A stretch of DNA of 64,000 nt from Methylobacterium tardum. GTDB lineage: Bacteria; Pseudomonadota; Alphaproteobacteria; Rhizobiales; Beijerinckiaceae. The position numbers and the translations under genes are program-made. Positions 10,357 to 20,116 of the stretch are shown here, piece after piece (the stretch's first letter is position 1; each line of letters opens with the position of its first letter). The notes under the pieces were generated by a model that saw only the letters and a list, made by a program, of their open reading frames with translations, searched no databases and was not told the DNA's origin. The stretch lies in assembly GCF_023546765.1 (NCBI RefSeq), contig NZ_CP097484.1, positions 5,948,001 to 6,012,000 on the forward strand. The letters run 5' to 3'.

Positions 10357-10998
10357 ATGGCCTTCCTGAACGACCTGCCTGTCGCCGATCTGATCGCGAA
10401 TTACGGCTACATCGCCATCTTCGTGATCATCACCCTGGAAAGCGCCGGCGTGCCCTGCCCGGGTGAGACGGTGCTGATCTCGGCCGCCGTCTATGCCGGC
10501 AGCACGGGCAACCTCAACATCGGCCTCGTGATCGCCGCGGCCGCGGCGGCCGCGATCCTGGGTGACAATGTCGGCTACTGGGCCGGTCGCCGCTGGGGCA
10601 TGCCCCTGCTCCTGCGCTACGGACATCTGATCGCCCTCGATCACGGACGTCTCAAGCTCGGCCAGTACCTGTTCCGCCGGCATGGCGGGAAGATCGTGTT
10701 CTTCGGCCGCTTCACCGCGATGCTGCGTGCCTACGCGGCCCTGCTGGCGGGCGTGAACCGCCTGGACGCCCGCCGCTTCTTCGCCTTCAACGCGCTGGGC
10801 GGGATCACCTGGGCGGCCAGCATGGGCATCGGCTCATATTATTGCGGGCGCTCGATCGAGCACATCGTGGGTCCGGTCGGCCTGACGCTGCTGGCCCTGG
10901 TGGTGTTCGGTGGCCTGGCTCTCTGGCTGTTCGTGCGTCGGCACGAGGCGCGCCTGCTCAGCGAGGCGGAGATCGCCATTCCCGGCCCGCTCGCCTGA
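10357..10998 (+). CDS. DedA family membrane protein
   Basis: Integral membrane protein of the DedA/SNARE-associated superfamily, linked in other bacteria to flipping of undecaprenyl-phosphate or phospholipid head groups and to envelope homeostasis. The 213 residues carry the family sequence ESAGVPCPGETVL (about 28-40), GDNVGYWAGRRWG and the re-entrant motif FFGRFTAMLRAYAALLAG with its essential Arg. About five hydrophobic segments are visible. The ATG at 10357 follows a GAGGACC site. Confidence 0.9.
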   Translation: MAFLNDLPVADLIANYGYIAIFVIITLESAGVPCPGETVLISAAVYAGSTGNLNIGLVIAAAAAAAILGDNVGYWAGRRWGMPLLLRYGHLIALDHGRLKLGQYLFRRHGGKIVFFGRFTAMLRAYAALLAGVNRLDARRFFAFNALGGITWAASMGIGSYYCGRSIEHIVGPVGLTLLALVVFGGLALWLFVRRHEARLLSEAEIAIPGPLA

Positions 10999-11003
10999 AG
11001 CCG

Positions 11004-11753
11004 TCACCGCGCGGCGAGGTCGAGCGCGGCGAGGGCATCGTGATGCAGGAGCAGCACGCCCGTCGCGGCCGCGAGCCGGCGGGCCGCCGGCGTGAATCCG
11101 GCATTCGAGACGACCGCGGCGTGGTCGCCCGCCCAGTAGCGCTGGGCCGCCGCCGCTTCCTGCACCGCGGCATTGCCGACGGGCTTGCTCAGCCGCTTGC
11201 ACTGAACCACGAGGCGCAGGCCGTCACGCACCGCGACGATATCGGCACCCTGATCGCCGCTCGCCGGCGTCCTGTGCGCCCGCCAGCCGGCCTCGGCAAG
11301 GCGATCCGCGCAGAAGCGTTCGTACTCGAGCCCCGTCTCCGGAGCGTCCTCCTCGTCCGGGAGCGCGACCGCAGCGGCCTCAGTCTCGACGATCGCCAGC
11401 ATCCGCTCGCGCTCCGAGACGGCGAGATCGGCGTAGCGTGGACCGATCTGCGGCAGCACCGTGCGATCGAGGAAGTACTCCCGCTCGCGCAGCCAGCCGT
11501 CCTCGATCCAGTTGCCGTAGGCGTCGCAGAAGCTCTCCTGGCGCCGCCGGAGCGCCAGGGTCTCGCCATGCGCCCGGGCGATGCGGCGGACCCGAGCCCG
11601 GAACCGGCGGGGCCGGCCGACATGGCGCGTCAGCACCAGCGCGAGAGCGGCGCCCGTCGCCGCGAAGCCGGGCGTGCCGTACCAGAACCCGAATGGGCAG
11701 CCGATCACGGCCGTCCAGAACAGGCGGGCGACGGGGCTAGGCTTGCCGGACAT
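11004..11753 (-). CDS. Membrane-anchored Mrr-like restriction endonuclease
   Basis: Predicted PD-(D/E)xK nuclease of the Mrr/DUF2034 type, possibly acting on modified DNA. From the ATG at 11753 it has 249 residues. Residues 10-43 contain two hydrophobic stretches with a short turn (LFWTAVIGCPFGFWYG, then AATGAALALVL), followed by an Arg-rich segment. The nuclease fold is at about 140-245: LEYERF (Glu 143/145), GDQGADIV (Asp 171) and QCK (Gln 184, Lys 186), the Gln variant of the active site. It follows DedA tail to tail with five bases between. No methylase partner is adjacent. Confidence 0.82.
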   Translation of the reverse strand: MSGKPSPVARLFWTAVIGCPFGFWYGTPGFAATGAALALVLTRHVGRPRRFRARVRRIARAHGETLALRRRQESFCDAYGNWIEDGWLREREYFLDRTVLPQIGPRYADLAVSERERMLAIVETEAAAVALPDEEDAPETGLEYERFCADRLAEAGWRAHRTPASGDQGADIVAVRDGLRLVVQCKRLSKPVGNAAVQEAAAAQRYWAGDHAAVVSNAGFTPAARRLAAATGVLLLHHDALAALDLAAR

Positions 11754-11851
11754 CGGGTCTCGGGGGTGCGGAGGGGCGTTCGACCCTCGCAAGCGCCCCT
11801 TGCCCGATACCTAAACCGAGGCTGGAAAGCTGTGGATGCGCGCGGACGCGC

Positions 11852-12265
11852 TCAGCCCTTCCGGCGCTGATGGCCGAGCCCCATGCTCTTGGCGAGGCTG
11901 GACCGGGCGGCCGCATAGTTCGGCGCTACCATCGGGTAGTCGGGCGGGAGACCCCATTTCTGACGGTACGCGTCGGGCGTCATGTCGTAATGGGTGCGCA
12001 GGTGGCGCTTGAGCGACTTGAACTTCTTCCCGTCCTCCAGGCACACGATGAAGTCCGGCTGGACCGAGCGCCGGACCGGGACGGCAGGCCGTAACTCCTC
12101 CGCCGGCGCTGCCGCGGGCTGGCTGAGCCCATACAGGGTCGCGTGCACAGCCGCGATCAGGCTCGGCAGTTCCGGCGCGGGCACCGGATTGTTGCTCACG
12201 AACGCCGATACGATGTCGACCGACAGCGTGAGATAGTCCGGTTGCCCTTCAACCGTGGCATCCAT
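11852..12265 (-). CDS. MucR/Ros family transcriptional regulator
   Basis: DNA-binding regulator controlling envelope polysaccharide, motility and cell-cycle genes in alphaproteobacteria; usually binds AT-rich sites and represses itself. The 137 residues end in a typical zinc-finger-like domain, [18 protein letters not shown], followed by [13 protein letters not shown]. Of the Ros Cys2His2 ligands, Cys 75, His 88 and His 92 are present, but the second Cys is replaced by Asp 78, a variation I recall among MucR-type proteins. The upstream region is AT-rich, as expected for autoregulation. Confidence 0.93.
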   Translation of the reverse strand: MDATVEGQPDYLTLSVDIVSAFVSNNPVPAPELPSLIAAVHATLYGLSQPAAAPAEELRPAVPVRRSVQPDFIVCLEDGKKFKSLKRHLRTHYDMTPDAYRQKWGLPPDYPMVAPNYAAARSSLAKSMGLGHQRRKG

Positions 12266-12675
12266 CCCGCAATCTCCTCGTGATCCCTGGCCTCGGCCGT
12301 CGCTCTGCGCCGAAGGGCCGGAATCTGTTTCTGGTTGGCCCGATACAGGGTAGTTGAGGCGCAGTTACTATGGTGGTGCGAATTTTATGGCAAGACCAAT
12401 CTAGATCGGTTCACAAAATCCATTTTGACGACGGTAAAGGTTGTTAGATATTGGACATCGTGGGTGTCTCTGTAGGGCCCGGCGGCCCCGGAGCCGCGTC
12501 CGACAGGGGCGGGCCGATCGGGCATTGCCCGTGGGGCGGGCTGCGCCATCTGGTAGGGCGGCGCAGGCCTGGAGGCTCGCCGGATCCCGATGCCAGCGAG
12601 GGACACCGCATGCACGCCGGCACGCATCGCCCACAGGATCTCATCCCGTGACGGCGGCCCTGTGAGCGGCCGGTC
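12266..12675. promoter_or_regulatory. AT-rich intergenic region upstream of mucR-type gene and the CoA synthetase gene
   Basis: About 410 bases without a gene I can support, between divergent units. Positions 12345-12460 are much richer in A and T than their surroundings (for example GAATTTTATGGC and CACAAAATCCATTTTGACG), suited to MucR binding and to promoters. The stretch 12470-12670 is GC-rich, and no start in it gives a convincing protein. Confidence 0.4.
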
Positions 12676-15351
12676 GTGAGTACCTACCGGTTCGACAAGC
12701 TGCTGGCGCCCCGCTCGATTGCCCTGGTCGGGGCCATGACGCGAGAGGGCTCGCTGGGTCGCAGCGTGCTGGACAGCCTGCGCGGCGCCGGCTTTCCGGG
12801 CGCGATCATGCCGGTGCAGCCCGATCAGGCCACCATCGACGGCCTGCCCTGCGTGCCACGGATCGCCGATCTGTCAGCCGTCCCCGATCTCGTCCTGATC
12901 GCGGTGTCGCCGCCGGGTGTTCCCGACGTGGTGGCGCAGGCCGCCGCGATCGGCGCCGGGGCGGCCGTCATCCTCACTGCCCGGCTCGGCTCGGAGCCGG
13001 ACGATCCCGGGCCGACGGCCCATCGGATCGCCCGTGCGCATGGCCTGCGCCTCCTCGGGCCTGACAGTGCCGGGCTCGCGGTGCCGGGCGCCAAGCTCAA
13101 TGCCAGCCTCTTCGCCCATGCCCCCAAGGCCGGGGACCTCGCGCTCGTCTCGCAATCCGGCACCGTCGCCGCGGCCCTCGTCGAATGGGGCGCCCGCCAC
13201 GGGACCGGCTTCTCGGCGGTCCTGTCGCTGGGCAGCGTGCTCGATATCGGCGTGGCCGATTGCTTGGATCACTTCGCCGCCGATTACCGCACCCGCGCGA
13301 TCCTTCTGTGCCTCGACCGGGTCGCCGATGCGCGCCGGTTCATGTCGGCGGCGCGCGCTGCGGCCCGCGCGAAACCCGTCGTGGTTCTGCGCGCCGGCCG
13401 TCATCGCCCGGACAGGCGCGCGGCCGTGACCCATACCGGCGCGCTGGCCCGCCCGGACGCGGTCTACGCGGCGGCCTTCCGGCGGGCCGGTCTCCTGGCC
13501 GTCCAAGATCTCGACGAGATGTTCTCCGCGGTCGAGACCCTCGGGCGCCAGCGTCCGTTCCCGGGCGACCGGCTGGCCATCCTGTCGAACGGCCGTGGCA
13601 TCGGCCTGCTCGCCGCCGACCGGCTGATCGAGAAATCGGGCAGTCTTGCCGGAGCCGCCGAGGCCGAGGGGCGTCCGGCCGGCAATCCGCTCGACCTCGG
13701 CATCGACGCGGCGGGCCCGGCCTTCTCGGGCGCCTTGGGCCCGATGCTCGTGGACCGGACGAGCGATGCCGTGCTGGCGATCCACGTCCCGACCGCCCGC
13801 TCGGAGGCCGGCGAGGTCGCGGGCGCGATCGCCGACACGGTCAAGCGGGCCCGGGCCGGCCAGACGCGCAAGAAGCCGGTCTTCGCGGTCTGCCTGGGCG
13901 ACGCCGAGGCCGCGCGCGACGCCTACGCCCGGGCCGGGATCCCGCATTTCACCACCGATTCGGAGGCGATCGAGGGCTTTCTCCATCTCGTGCGTTACCG
14001 CGAGGCGCAAGACGACCTCATGCGCACGCCGGGTTCGCTGCCGCGCGACTTCTCCCCCGATACGGCCCGCGCCCGCTCGATCATCGCCGGCGCCCTCCGT
14101 CAGGGCGCCGCGTGGCTCGATCCGGTCGCGGTGAACGGCCTGCTGGAGGCCTACGGCATCCCGACCGTCCCCATCACTCTCGCCCCCGACAAGGATGCGG
14201 CCGCCGCCGCCGCCTGGCCGATCATCGCGGCGGGCGGGGCCGTGGCCCTCAAGGTCGTCTCCCCCGATGTCGTGCACAAATCTGATGTCGGCGGGGTCCA
14301 TCTCGACCTCACCAGCGAGGCCGATGTCCGCGCGGCCGCGGGCAGCATCCTGACCCGGGCGCGCCGGGAGCGGCCGGATGCCCGGGTCACCGGTTTCGCC
14401 GTGCAGCCGATGGTGCGCAGGGGCCAGCGGCGCGAGCTCATCGCCGGCCTCGCCGAGGATCCGGTCTTCGGCCCCGTCGTGGTCTTCGGCCGCGGCGGCA
14501 CGGCCGTGGAGGTGATCGACGACCGGGCGCTCGGCCTGCCGCCGCTGGACCTGATCCTCGCCCGCGACCTCATCGGCCGCACCCGCGTCGCCCGGCGTCT
14601 AGACAGCTACCGCGACGTGCCGGCGGCCGACCTGCCGGCGATCGCGCTGACGCTGGTGAAATTGTCCCAACTGGCTGCCGACCTGCCGCAGGTCCGCGAA
14701 CTCGATATCAACCCGTTGCTCGCCGACGAGACCGGCGTGCTGGCACTCGACGCCAAGGTCCGGATCGGTCGCTCCGAGAAGGGGCAATACGGCCGCGGCC
14801 ATCCGCGCTTCGCGATCCGCCCCTACCCGGCGGAGTGGGTCCGCACCCTCAACCTCAAGGACCGCACGATCCGCGTGCGGCCGGTGCGGCCCGAGGACGA
14901 GGGCCTGTTCCTGACCTTCTTCAAGGGGCTGGACCCGGAGGATCTGCGACTGCGCTTCTTCGGGCCTGTGCGCGAGTTCAGCCACGCCTTCCTGGCACGC
15001 CTTACCCAGCTCGACTATGCCCGGGCCATCGCGTTCGTGGCCACCGAGGTCGAGCCGAACGGGGGCGAGCGGATGCTCGGCGCCGTGCGGCTGCACGCCG
15101 ACGCCAATCACGAGAGCGGCGAGTACGCGATCGCGGTGGGCCGCGACGTCCGGGGCACCGGCACGGCTTTCGCCCTGATGCGCCTGATGATCGACTGGGC
15201 GCGCTCGGAGGGGATCGGCCGGGTCGAGGGCTCGGTCCTGGCCGAGAATAGGCCGATGTTGGCCGTCTGCCGCCGCCTCGGCTTCGCGCAGAGCCGCGAC
15301 CCGGAGGATCCCGGTTTGGTCAAAGTGCGGCTGGATCTGGCGGGGGCTTGA
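12676..15351 (+). CDS. Acyl-CoA synthetase (NDP-forming)/GNAT acetyltransferase fusion
   Basis: Pat-like enzyme of 891 residues: a nucleotide-forming acetyl-CoA synthetase module fused to a GNAT acetyltransferase. Homologues acetylate lysines of metabolic enzymes such as acyl-CoA synthetases. Domains in order: CoA-binding Rossmann domain at about 1-130 (SIALVGA near the start), succinyl-CoA-ligase-like domains at about 140-450, ATP-grasp at about 480-690 (LKVVSPDVVHKSDVGGV), and GNAT at about 730-888 (IRVRPVRPEDE, LRLRFFGPVREF, acetyl-CoA loop VGRDVRGTGTAFALM). The start is a GTG at 12676; an earlier in-phase start is absent. Whether the synthetase part is active cannot be told here. Confidence 0.9.
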   Translation: MSTYRFDKLLAPRSIALVGAMTREGSLGRSVLDSLRGAGFPGAIMPVQPDQATIDGLPCVPRIADLSAVPDLVLIAVSPPGVPDVVAQAAAIGAGAAVILTARLGSEPDDPGPTAHRIARAHGLRLLGPDSAGLAVPGAKLNASLFAHAPKAGDLALVSQSGTVAAALVEWGARHGTGFSAVLSLGSVLDIGVADCLDHFAADYRTRAILLCLDRVADARRFMSAARAAARAKPVVVLRAGRHRPDRRAAVTHTGALARPDAVYAAAFRRAGLLAVQDLDEMFSAVETLGRQRPFPGDRLAILSNGRGIGLLAADRLIEKSGSLAGAAEAEGRPAGNPLDLGIDAAGPAFSGALGPMLVDRTSDAVLAIHVPTARSEAGEVAGAIADTVKRARAGQTRKKPVFAVCLGDAEAARDAYARAGIPHFTTDSEAIEGFLHLVRYREAQDDLMRTPGSLPRDFSPDTARARSIIAGALRQGAAWLDPVAVNGLLEAYGIPTVPITLAPDKDAAAAAAWPIIAAGGAVALKVVSPDVVHKSDVGGVHLDLTSEADVRAAAGSILTRARRERPDARVTGFAVQPMVRRGQRRELIAGLAEDPVFGPVVVFGRGGTAVEVIDDRALGLPPLDLILARDLIGRTRVARRLDSYRDVPAADLPAIALTLVKLSQLAADLPQVRELDINPLLADETGVLALDAKVRIGRSEKGQYGRGHPRFAIRPYPAEWVRTLNLKDRTIRVRPVRPEDEGLFLTFFKGLDPEDLRLRFFGPVREFSHAFLARLTQLDYARAIAFVATEVEPNGGERMLGAVRLHADANHESGEYAIAVGRDVRGTGTAFALMRLMIDWARSEGIGRVEGSVLAENRPMLAVCRRLGFAQSRDPEDPGLVKVRLDLAGA

Positions 15352-15397
15352 TGCCTGCTCGGATGCAGGACGCCTTCGTCGCTAAGCCCACGCCATC

Positions 15398-15509
15398 GTC
15401 ATCCCGGGTCCGCGGGAGCGGAACCCGGGATCCAGAGCTACCGACGCGGCAAGTCTTTCACCGACACGGCGTCTGGACTTCGGGCTCGCCTGCGGCGCCC
15501 CGGAATGAC
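15398..15509. repeat. Family A palindromic intergenic repeat, copy A3
   Basis: Runs from GTCATCCCGGGTC to GCCCCGGAATGAC and sits between the convergent synthetase/GNAT gene and L,D-transpeptidase gene. The inner arms GGAACCCGGGATCCAGAG and GGACTTCGGGCTCGCC are partly diverged. The gap 15352-15650 holds nothing else I can support. Confidence 0.85.
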
Positions 15510-15650
15510 GGTGAGGGGTGACCCTGAAGGACGTCAGGCTTCGCGAGGCTCTAATCCGAAAGCCCGCACCCGTGAAATGGCCGCTGTCGGTGGCGTTCCG
15601 GATGATCTGGTGGCGCAAACACGAGCGCTCATCGGCATCGCGGGGCTGGG

Positions 15651-17300
15651 TCAGCGGATAGCGTCAACGGATTCCAAAGTGCGGCGCTCCGCCGTGGGCT
15701 TGGCCGAAGCCGGCTTCGTCGGGCCGGGCTTGGCCGCCGCTGCGGGCATCCCGGCGGGTCTGGTCGTCGGCGCGGCGGCCGGCTTCACAGGCGCGGGGAC
15801 GCTGGCCGCAGGTGGGATCGCGCCGGTGGCCGCGGGTTCCGGAGCCGGATTGTCGAGATTGTAGATGTCGTCGCGGAAATGCGCCTTGCCGTCCGGGGTG
15901 GCGTAGCCCGTGAGGTACACGAAGGTCACCGGAACCGGCTTGGGCAGTTTGATGTCGCGGCGCTCGCCGTCGGCGATGCCGGTCTCGATCTCGATCGGCC
16001 CCCAACCCGTGCCTGGGCCGTTCGGGCCGTCCGTGCCCTGCAGCAGCCAGCCGACGAGCTCCTTCACCTGCCCGACGCGGACGCAGCCGTGGCTGTGGAA
16101 GCGCACGCTGGCGGCGAACAGCGATTTCGCCGGCGTGTCGTGCATGTAGACGGCAAAGCGGTTCGGCATGTCGATCCGCACCTGGCCCAGCGAGTTGTCG
16201 AAGCCGGAATCCTGCCGCAGCGTGTAATTGACGGCCTTCTCGCCCGCCCAGTCGATCTTGGTCGGGTCGACCTCGCCGGAGGGCCCGAGGATCCGGATGT
16301 GGTTCTTGGCGAGATAGCCCGGATTCTTGCGCATCTGCGGGATGATCTCGTTCTTCACCACCGAGGCCGGGACGGTCCAGGTCGGGTTGAAGTTGATGTC
16401 GGTGATGCGCGTCTCCACGGCCGGGGTCGCCTTGTCGGGGGAGCCGACCACCGCGACGTAGCGGCGGACCACCGTGCCGTTCTCCACCGCCTCCACGGCG
16501 GCCGAGGGAATGTTGACCACGACGTAGCGCTCGCCGAACGGGAATTTCGAGCCCATCAGCCGGGACGCCGAGGCGGCGAGCTGACGCTGACGCACCGAGG
16601 CGGGCACGTTGAGCGCGTTGATCGTGAGCCGGCCCAGGATGCCGCTGTCGGGCAAGCCATGGCGGCCCTGGAAGGCCGCGATCGCGGCCACGAGGGGCGG
16701 ATCGAGGCGGTCACTCGGGGGCGCGTCCGCCGGCAGGTCGCCGGTCAGGGTCAGATGGTGGCGCAGCGCCGGGATCGCCGGGTTGCGCTCGCCGGACTTC
16801 AGGCGCGCGAGATCCTCGGGCAGCCGCTCCCAGCCGCCGGCCTCCGCGAAGGCCGCGTAGCGCTCCGCCGCCCGGAGCGTGTCCAGGAAGGTGCGCGCCG
16901 TCAGCGTCGGGTTCGGGTCGGCGGAGACCTTGGCGTAGACGAGGGGCGCCGGCTCACGCGATTTCCGCGCCGTTTCCTGCGGCTTGCCCTGGAGGGGCTT
17001 GGATTCGGGGGATGCCGTCTCCACGGGCTTGGAGTCGGCCGGTTTCGTCTCGGGGCCTTTCGCCTCCGGCACCTTGGTCTCCGGGCCTTTGCCGGCCGAT
17101 CCGGTGTCCGGGCTCGGCGGCACGGCGGCCGGAATGGCGCGCGGCGGGACCGGCCCCGGAGGCGGGCTGGCCGCTGGGACGGCCGCGGGGGCGCCCTGCG
17201 CCAGCGCCGCGACGGACGTGCCGAGCAGCGCCAGGAGCGACAGGCCCGCACCGAGACGGGCGCGCGGGCCGGTAGGACGGCGGGGTGGGACCGGGACCAT
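15651..17300 (-). CDS. L,D-transpeptidase with peptidoglycan-binding domain (YcbB-like)
   Basis: Periplasmic cross-linking enzyme making 3-3 bonds or attaching proteins to peptidoglycan. From the ATG at 17300, behind GGGAG, it has 549 residues. Order: basic N-terminus and signal peptide to about 37 (LSLLALLGTSVAALAQG), Pro/Ala/Lys-rich linker with repeated PETK/PESK units at about 40-125, an alpha-helical scaffold, a peptidoglycan-binding repeat (AIAAFQGRHGLPDSGILG), then the YkuD domain with catalytic HSHGCVRVG. Another start 22 codons upstream would spoil the signal peptide. A low-complexity Ala/Pro tail follows the catalytic domain. Confidence 0.92.
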   Translation of the reverse strand: MVPVPPRRPTGPRARLGAGLSLLALLGTSVAALAQGAPAAVPAASPPPGPVPPRAIPAAVPPSPDTGSAGKGPETKVPEAKGPETKPADSKPVETASPESKPLQGKPQETARKSREPAPLVYAKVSADPNPTLTARTFLDTLRAAERYAAFAEAGGWERLPEDLARLKSGERNPAIPALRHHLTLTGDLPADAPPSDRLDPPLVAAIAAFQGRHGLPDSGILGRLTINALNVPASVRQRQLAASASRLMGSKFPFGERYVVVNIPSAAVEAVENGTVVRRYVAVVGSPDKATPAVETRITDINFNPTWTVPASVVKNEIIPQMRKNPGYLAKNHIRILGPSGEVDPTKIDWAGEKAVNYTLRQDSGFDNSLGQVRIDMPNRFAVYMHDTPAKSLFAASVRFHSHGCVRVGQVKELVGWLLQGTDGPNGPGTGWGPIEIETGIADGERRDIKLPKPVPVTFVYLTGYATPDGKAHFRDDIYNLDNPAPEPAATGAIPPAASVPAPVKPAAAPTTRPAGMPAAAAKPGPTKPASAKPTAERRTLESVDAIR

Positions 17301-17505
17301 ACGCAACACTCCCGACGCGCTCAGGCGGCGCGACCGGGCCGGATGATGGGCCGGCGTGGTTACCAATCTCCTCCGGCCCTGAGAGTGGCCCGAGACCGGG
17401 ATTTACGATCCCGCAACTGGTTCAGCCGCGTCAGGCTTCATGCGGATGCCGGCCGGCGCGAAAACGGCGCTTATACAATTTGTGATTTGCTGGCTTCGGC
17501 ACCCT

Positions 17506-17597
17506 CGTCTTTGCGAGCGGAGCGAAGCAATCCAGACAGCGCCACGTTCATTGACGGCGCGCTGCCCTGGGTCACGTCGCTCCGCTCGCGATGACGG
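17506..17597. repeat. Family B palindromic intergenic repeat, copy B1
   Basis: Left arm CGTCTTTGCGAGCGGAGCG with AAGCAATCCAGA; right arm CCCTGGGTCACGTCGC with TCCGCTCGCGATGACGG, roughly the reverse complement. It lies in the 388-base gap between the divergent L,D-transpeptidase and acyltransferase genes, where I see no further gene. Confidence 0.85.
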
Positions 17598-17688
17598 AGT
17601 GGGACACCTCAATCGAAGCGTTCCATCGGACACCGCATGGCTGGTCCACCGCGGCTGCCCAGGCCCAGACAGGAGATCGGTTCCCGCC

Positions 17689-18807
17689 ATGCCGCATCCC
17701 GGAGACCCGCGTCCCGCAGCGATGCCCTACCTGCCGCAACTCGACGGGGTTCGGGCGCTCGCCATCCTGATCGTGTTCGCGGCCCATTGCGGCTACAGCC
17801 ACGTCGTGCCGGGCGGCTTCGGCGTCACAATCTTCTTCTTCCTCAGCGGCTACCTGATCACCACGCTCCTGCGGATCGAGCGGGCGCGGACGGGTGCGGT
17901 CTCGCTCCCCGCCTTCTATCTGCGGCGGAGCCTGCGCATCCTGCCGCCGATGTACCTGACGCTGCTCGCCTCCGGAGCGCTCTACGCGGCGGGCCTCCTC
18001 GACTGGATGCCTGTCGCGCCGGCGGCGGTGCTGGGCCAAGTGATCTTCCTGACCAATTATCCCGGCCTGTTCGGCACCGAGGCGGTGCTGCCGGTGCCGC
18101 TCTGGAGCCTCGCCATCGAGGAGCATTTCTACCTCGTCTTCCCGCTGGCCTTCGTGCTGTGGCTCGGGCGTCTCGCGCCGCGCCGGGCCACGCTCGCCTG
18201 TCTGGGACTCTGCGCAGTGGTCCTGGCGATCCGGTGCAGCAACGTCTGGCGGTTGCCGGATTACAGCCTGAACTACAGCTGGACCCACACCCGCATCGAC
18301 GCGATCCTGTTCGGCTGCTGCCTCGGCCTGTGGAACAACCCGGTGATCTCGGCCGACCGGGCTTGGCGCCCCGCGCTCTGGCAGGTCGCCGCCAGCCTCG
18401 CGGTGATCCTCGGGACCCTGGCGGTCCGCGATCCCGCCTTCCGCGAGAGCCTGCGCTACACGCTCCAGAGCGCCGCCCTGTTCGTGCCCTTCGCGTACCT
18501 GCTGCACGGGGAGGGACCTCTGGTGCGGCTGCTGGCCAGCCGGCCGATGCGCCGGCTCGGCCTCTGGTCCTACAGCTTCTACCTCGCGCACATGACCGTG
18601 GTGGCGCTGGTGCTGCACCTGCGGCCGGGGCTCCACGGGTTCGGGCTGATGCTCGTGGCCTTCCCGGTGACGCTGCTCTGGTGCTGGGGCATGTACGCCC
18701 TCGTCGAGCGCCCCTGCGCGCGTCTCCGCCGCCGCCTCCTGGCGGACCGGCCGCCGGAGCCGAGCCTCGCCGAGGACGGACGTCGGGCCGGCGTCACGCC
18801 CGCCTGA
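17689..18807 (+). CDS. Acyltransferase 3 family protein (OafA/YrhL type)
   Basis: Integral membrane O-acyltransferase that modifies surface sugars or membrane-derived glucans. The 372 residues start at the ATG at 17689, behind AGGAGATCGG. The family features are the opening LPQLDGVRALAILIVF, the catalytic-type His in AAHCGYSH (about residue 31), the FFFLSGYLI segment, the RR pair in FYLRRSLRILP, and about ten hydrophobic segments. Substrate is unknown; the nearby glycosidase and glucan genes make a polysaccharide plausible. Its last 14 bases overlap the end of the convergent GH10 gene. Confidence 0.9.
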   Translation: MPHPGDPRPAAMPYLPQLDGVRALAILIVFAAHCGYSHVVPGGFGVTIFFFLSGYLITTLLRIERARTGAVSLPAFYLRRSLRILPPMYLTLLASGALYAAGLLDWMPVAPAAVLGQVIFLTNYPGLFGTEAVLPVPLWSLAIEEHFYLVFPLAFVLWLGRLAPRRATLACLGLCAVVLAIRCSNVWRLPDYSLNYSWTHTRIDAILFGCCLGLWNNPVISADRAWRPALWQVAASLAVILGTLAVRDPAFRESLRYTLQSAALFVPFAYLLHGEGPLVRLLASRPMRRLGLWSYSFYLAHMTVVALVLHLRPGLHGFGLMLVAFPVTLLWCWGMYALVERPCARLRRRLLADRPPEPSLAEDGRRAGVTPA

Positions 18808-19962
18808 GCTTGTCGCGGGCGGCCCGGTGATCCGGCGCGGCCGCGAAGGCCGCCCTCATCGCGTGCCAGAGCGGCTTGCGCTGAAACTGCGCGTCGAGCG
18901 GCAGCGCCCGCTGCGGCAGGCCGTCGGGCCGCTTGCGGTAGGGGTGGTCGTTCAGCCACGTATCCGGGTCGTAGATGTCCCAGGTCACGACATCGAGGCA
19001 GGCGGGCTCGTCCAGCACCACGTCGAGGAAGCGGCGGGCGAAGTCGGCCACCCTCCGGTCGCGGGTAGCCACGTCGGACGGAAACGCCCGGTCGTCGATG
19101 TCGAGCTCGGTGATCTCGATCCCGAGCCCCATCTGGCCGATCTCCCGCAGGAAGCGGCGCAGTTGGCCCTGGTCGATCGGGATCGTGCTGGTGAGATGCG
19201 ATTGCAGGCCGAAGCGCCGGATCGGCACGCCGCGGGCGCGCATCGCCTCCAAGCGGCGCAGGACCTTGGTGCGTTTGGCCTCCATCCAGGGCACGCCCTG
19301 CTCCACCGCGTCCTCGTTCCACGTGCCGGCCGCCGTAGGGTCGGTCTCGTGCAGGATCCGGAAGGCGAGGTCGACGTAGCCGGGGCCGATCGAGGCGAGC
19401 CAGGGCGAGTCGCGCAGGCCGCCGCCGCGGTCGGGATCGGCCTCGTTGCCGAAGATCTCGTTGACCACGTCCCAGGCGACGATCTGGCCGCGATAGTGGC
19501 CCGCCACCGTCTCGATCCAGCGCCGCATGAAGTCCTCGGCCTGGACGGCACTCGCCCGGCCGAGCAGCGGCCCGACCCAGGGCGGCAGCGCCGCGTGCCA
19601 GACGAGCGTGTGGCCGCGCATGCGCTGGCCGTTCGCTCGGGCGAACCGCAGGATGGCGTCGCCGCGGGCGAAGTCGGTCTTGCCGGGGGCGGGCAAAACC
19701 TCCTCCATCTTCATCTCGGTGCCGCAGACGAGGAGGCCGCACTCGCGTGCCACCGCCTGCCGGTAGGCAGGGGTCGCGTCGAAGCGGTGAAACGGCACCT
19801 CGCAGCCGTAGAGCAGGCCCTTGGCCGACGCGGCCGCCTGGAGGCTGTCGCCCGACCAGGATGGGCGGCCGGGGGCCCGAACCCGGCCGCCCGCGCCGTC
19901 GCCGCGAGACCGAAGGTGGCCGCACCGGCCAGGATCGACCGGCGGCTCGGGGGATGGGGCAT
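18794..19962 (-). CDS. GH10 family glycosidase (endo-1,4-beta-xylanase type), signal peptide out of frame
   Basis: Retaining glycosidase of family GH10, expected to cut beta-1,4-xylan or a related glucan outside the cytoplasm. The catalytic domain is intact: WDVVNE with the acid/base Glu, ITELDI with the nucleophile Glu, and THTLVWH-type loop HTLVWHAALPPW. In the current frame the first start is a GTG at 19798, too late and without an export signal. From an ATG at 19962 another frame encodes a twin-arginine signal (PPSRRSILAGAATFGLAA, ARAAGFG). The two join perfectly if the C5 run at about 19871-19875 had six C, giving GPPGRPSWSGDSLQ. So the gene is either broken or carries a one-base sequence deletion. 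Confidence 0.85.
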
Positions 19963-20116
19963 CCGGGTCCTGGAGTCCTGAGGGCGCAGCCTCACCCTAA
20001 CAGACGCCGCCCCCGCGGCGATCCGCGGGTTCTGCGGGGTTTCGGTACGCTGCCGCGAACTCGCCTTCCTCCAGGCTCGCCCCATCTGATGGGCGCCAGT
20101 CAGCCGAGGATCCGTC

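Noticed and set aside
19871..19886. Programmed -1 frameshift in the GH10 gene
   Set aside because: The run GGGCCCCC is not in the phase needed for an X-XXY-YYZ slippery site, so a one-base loss is simpler.
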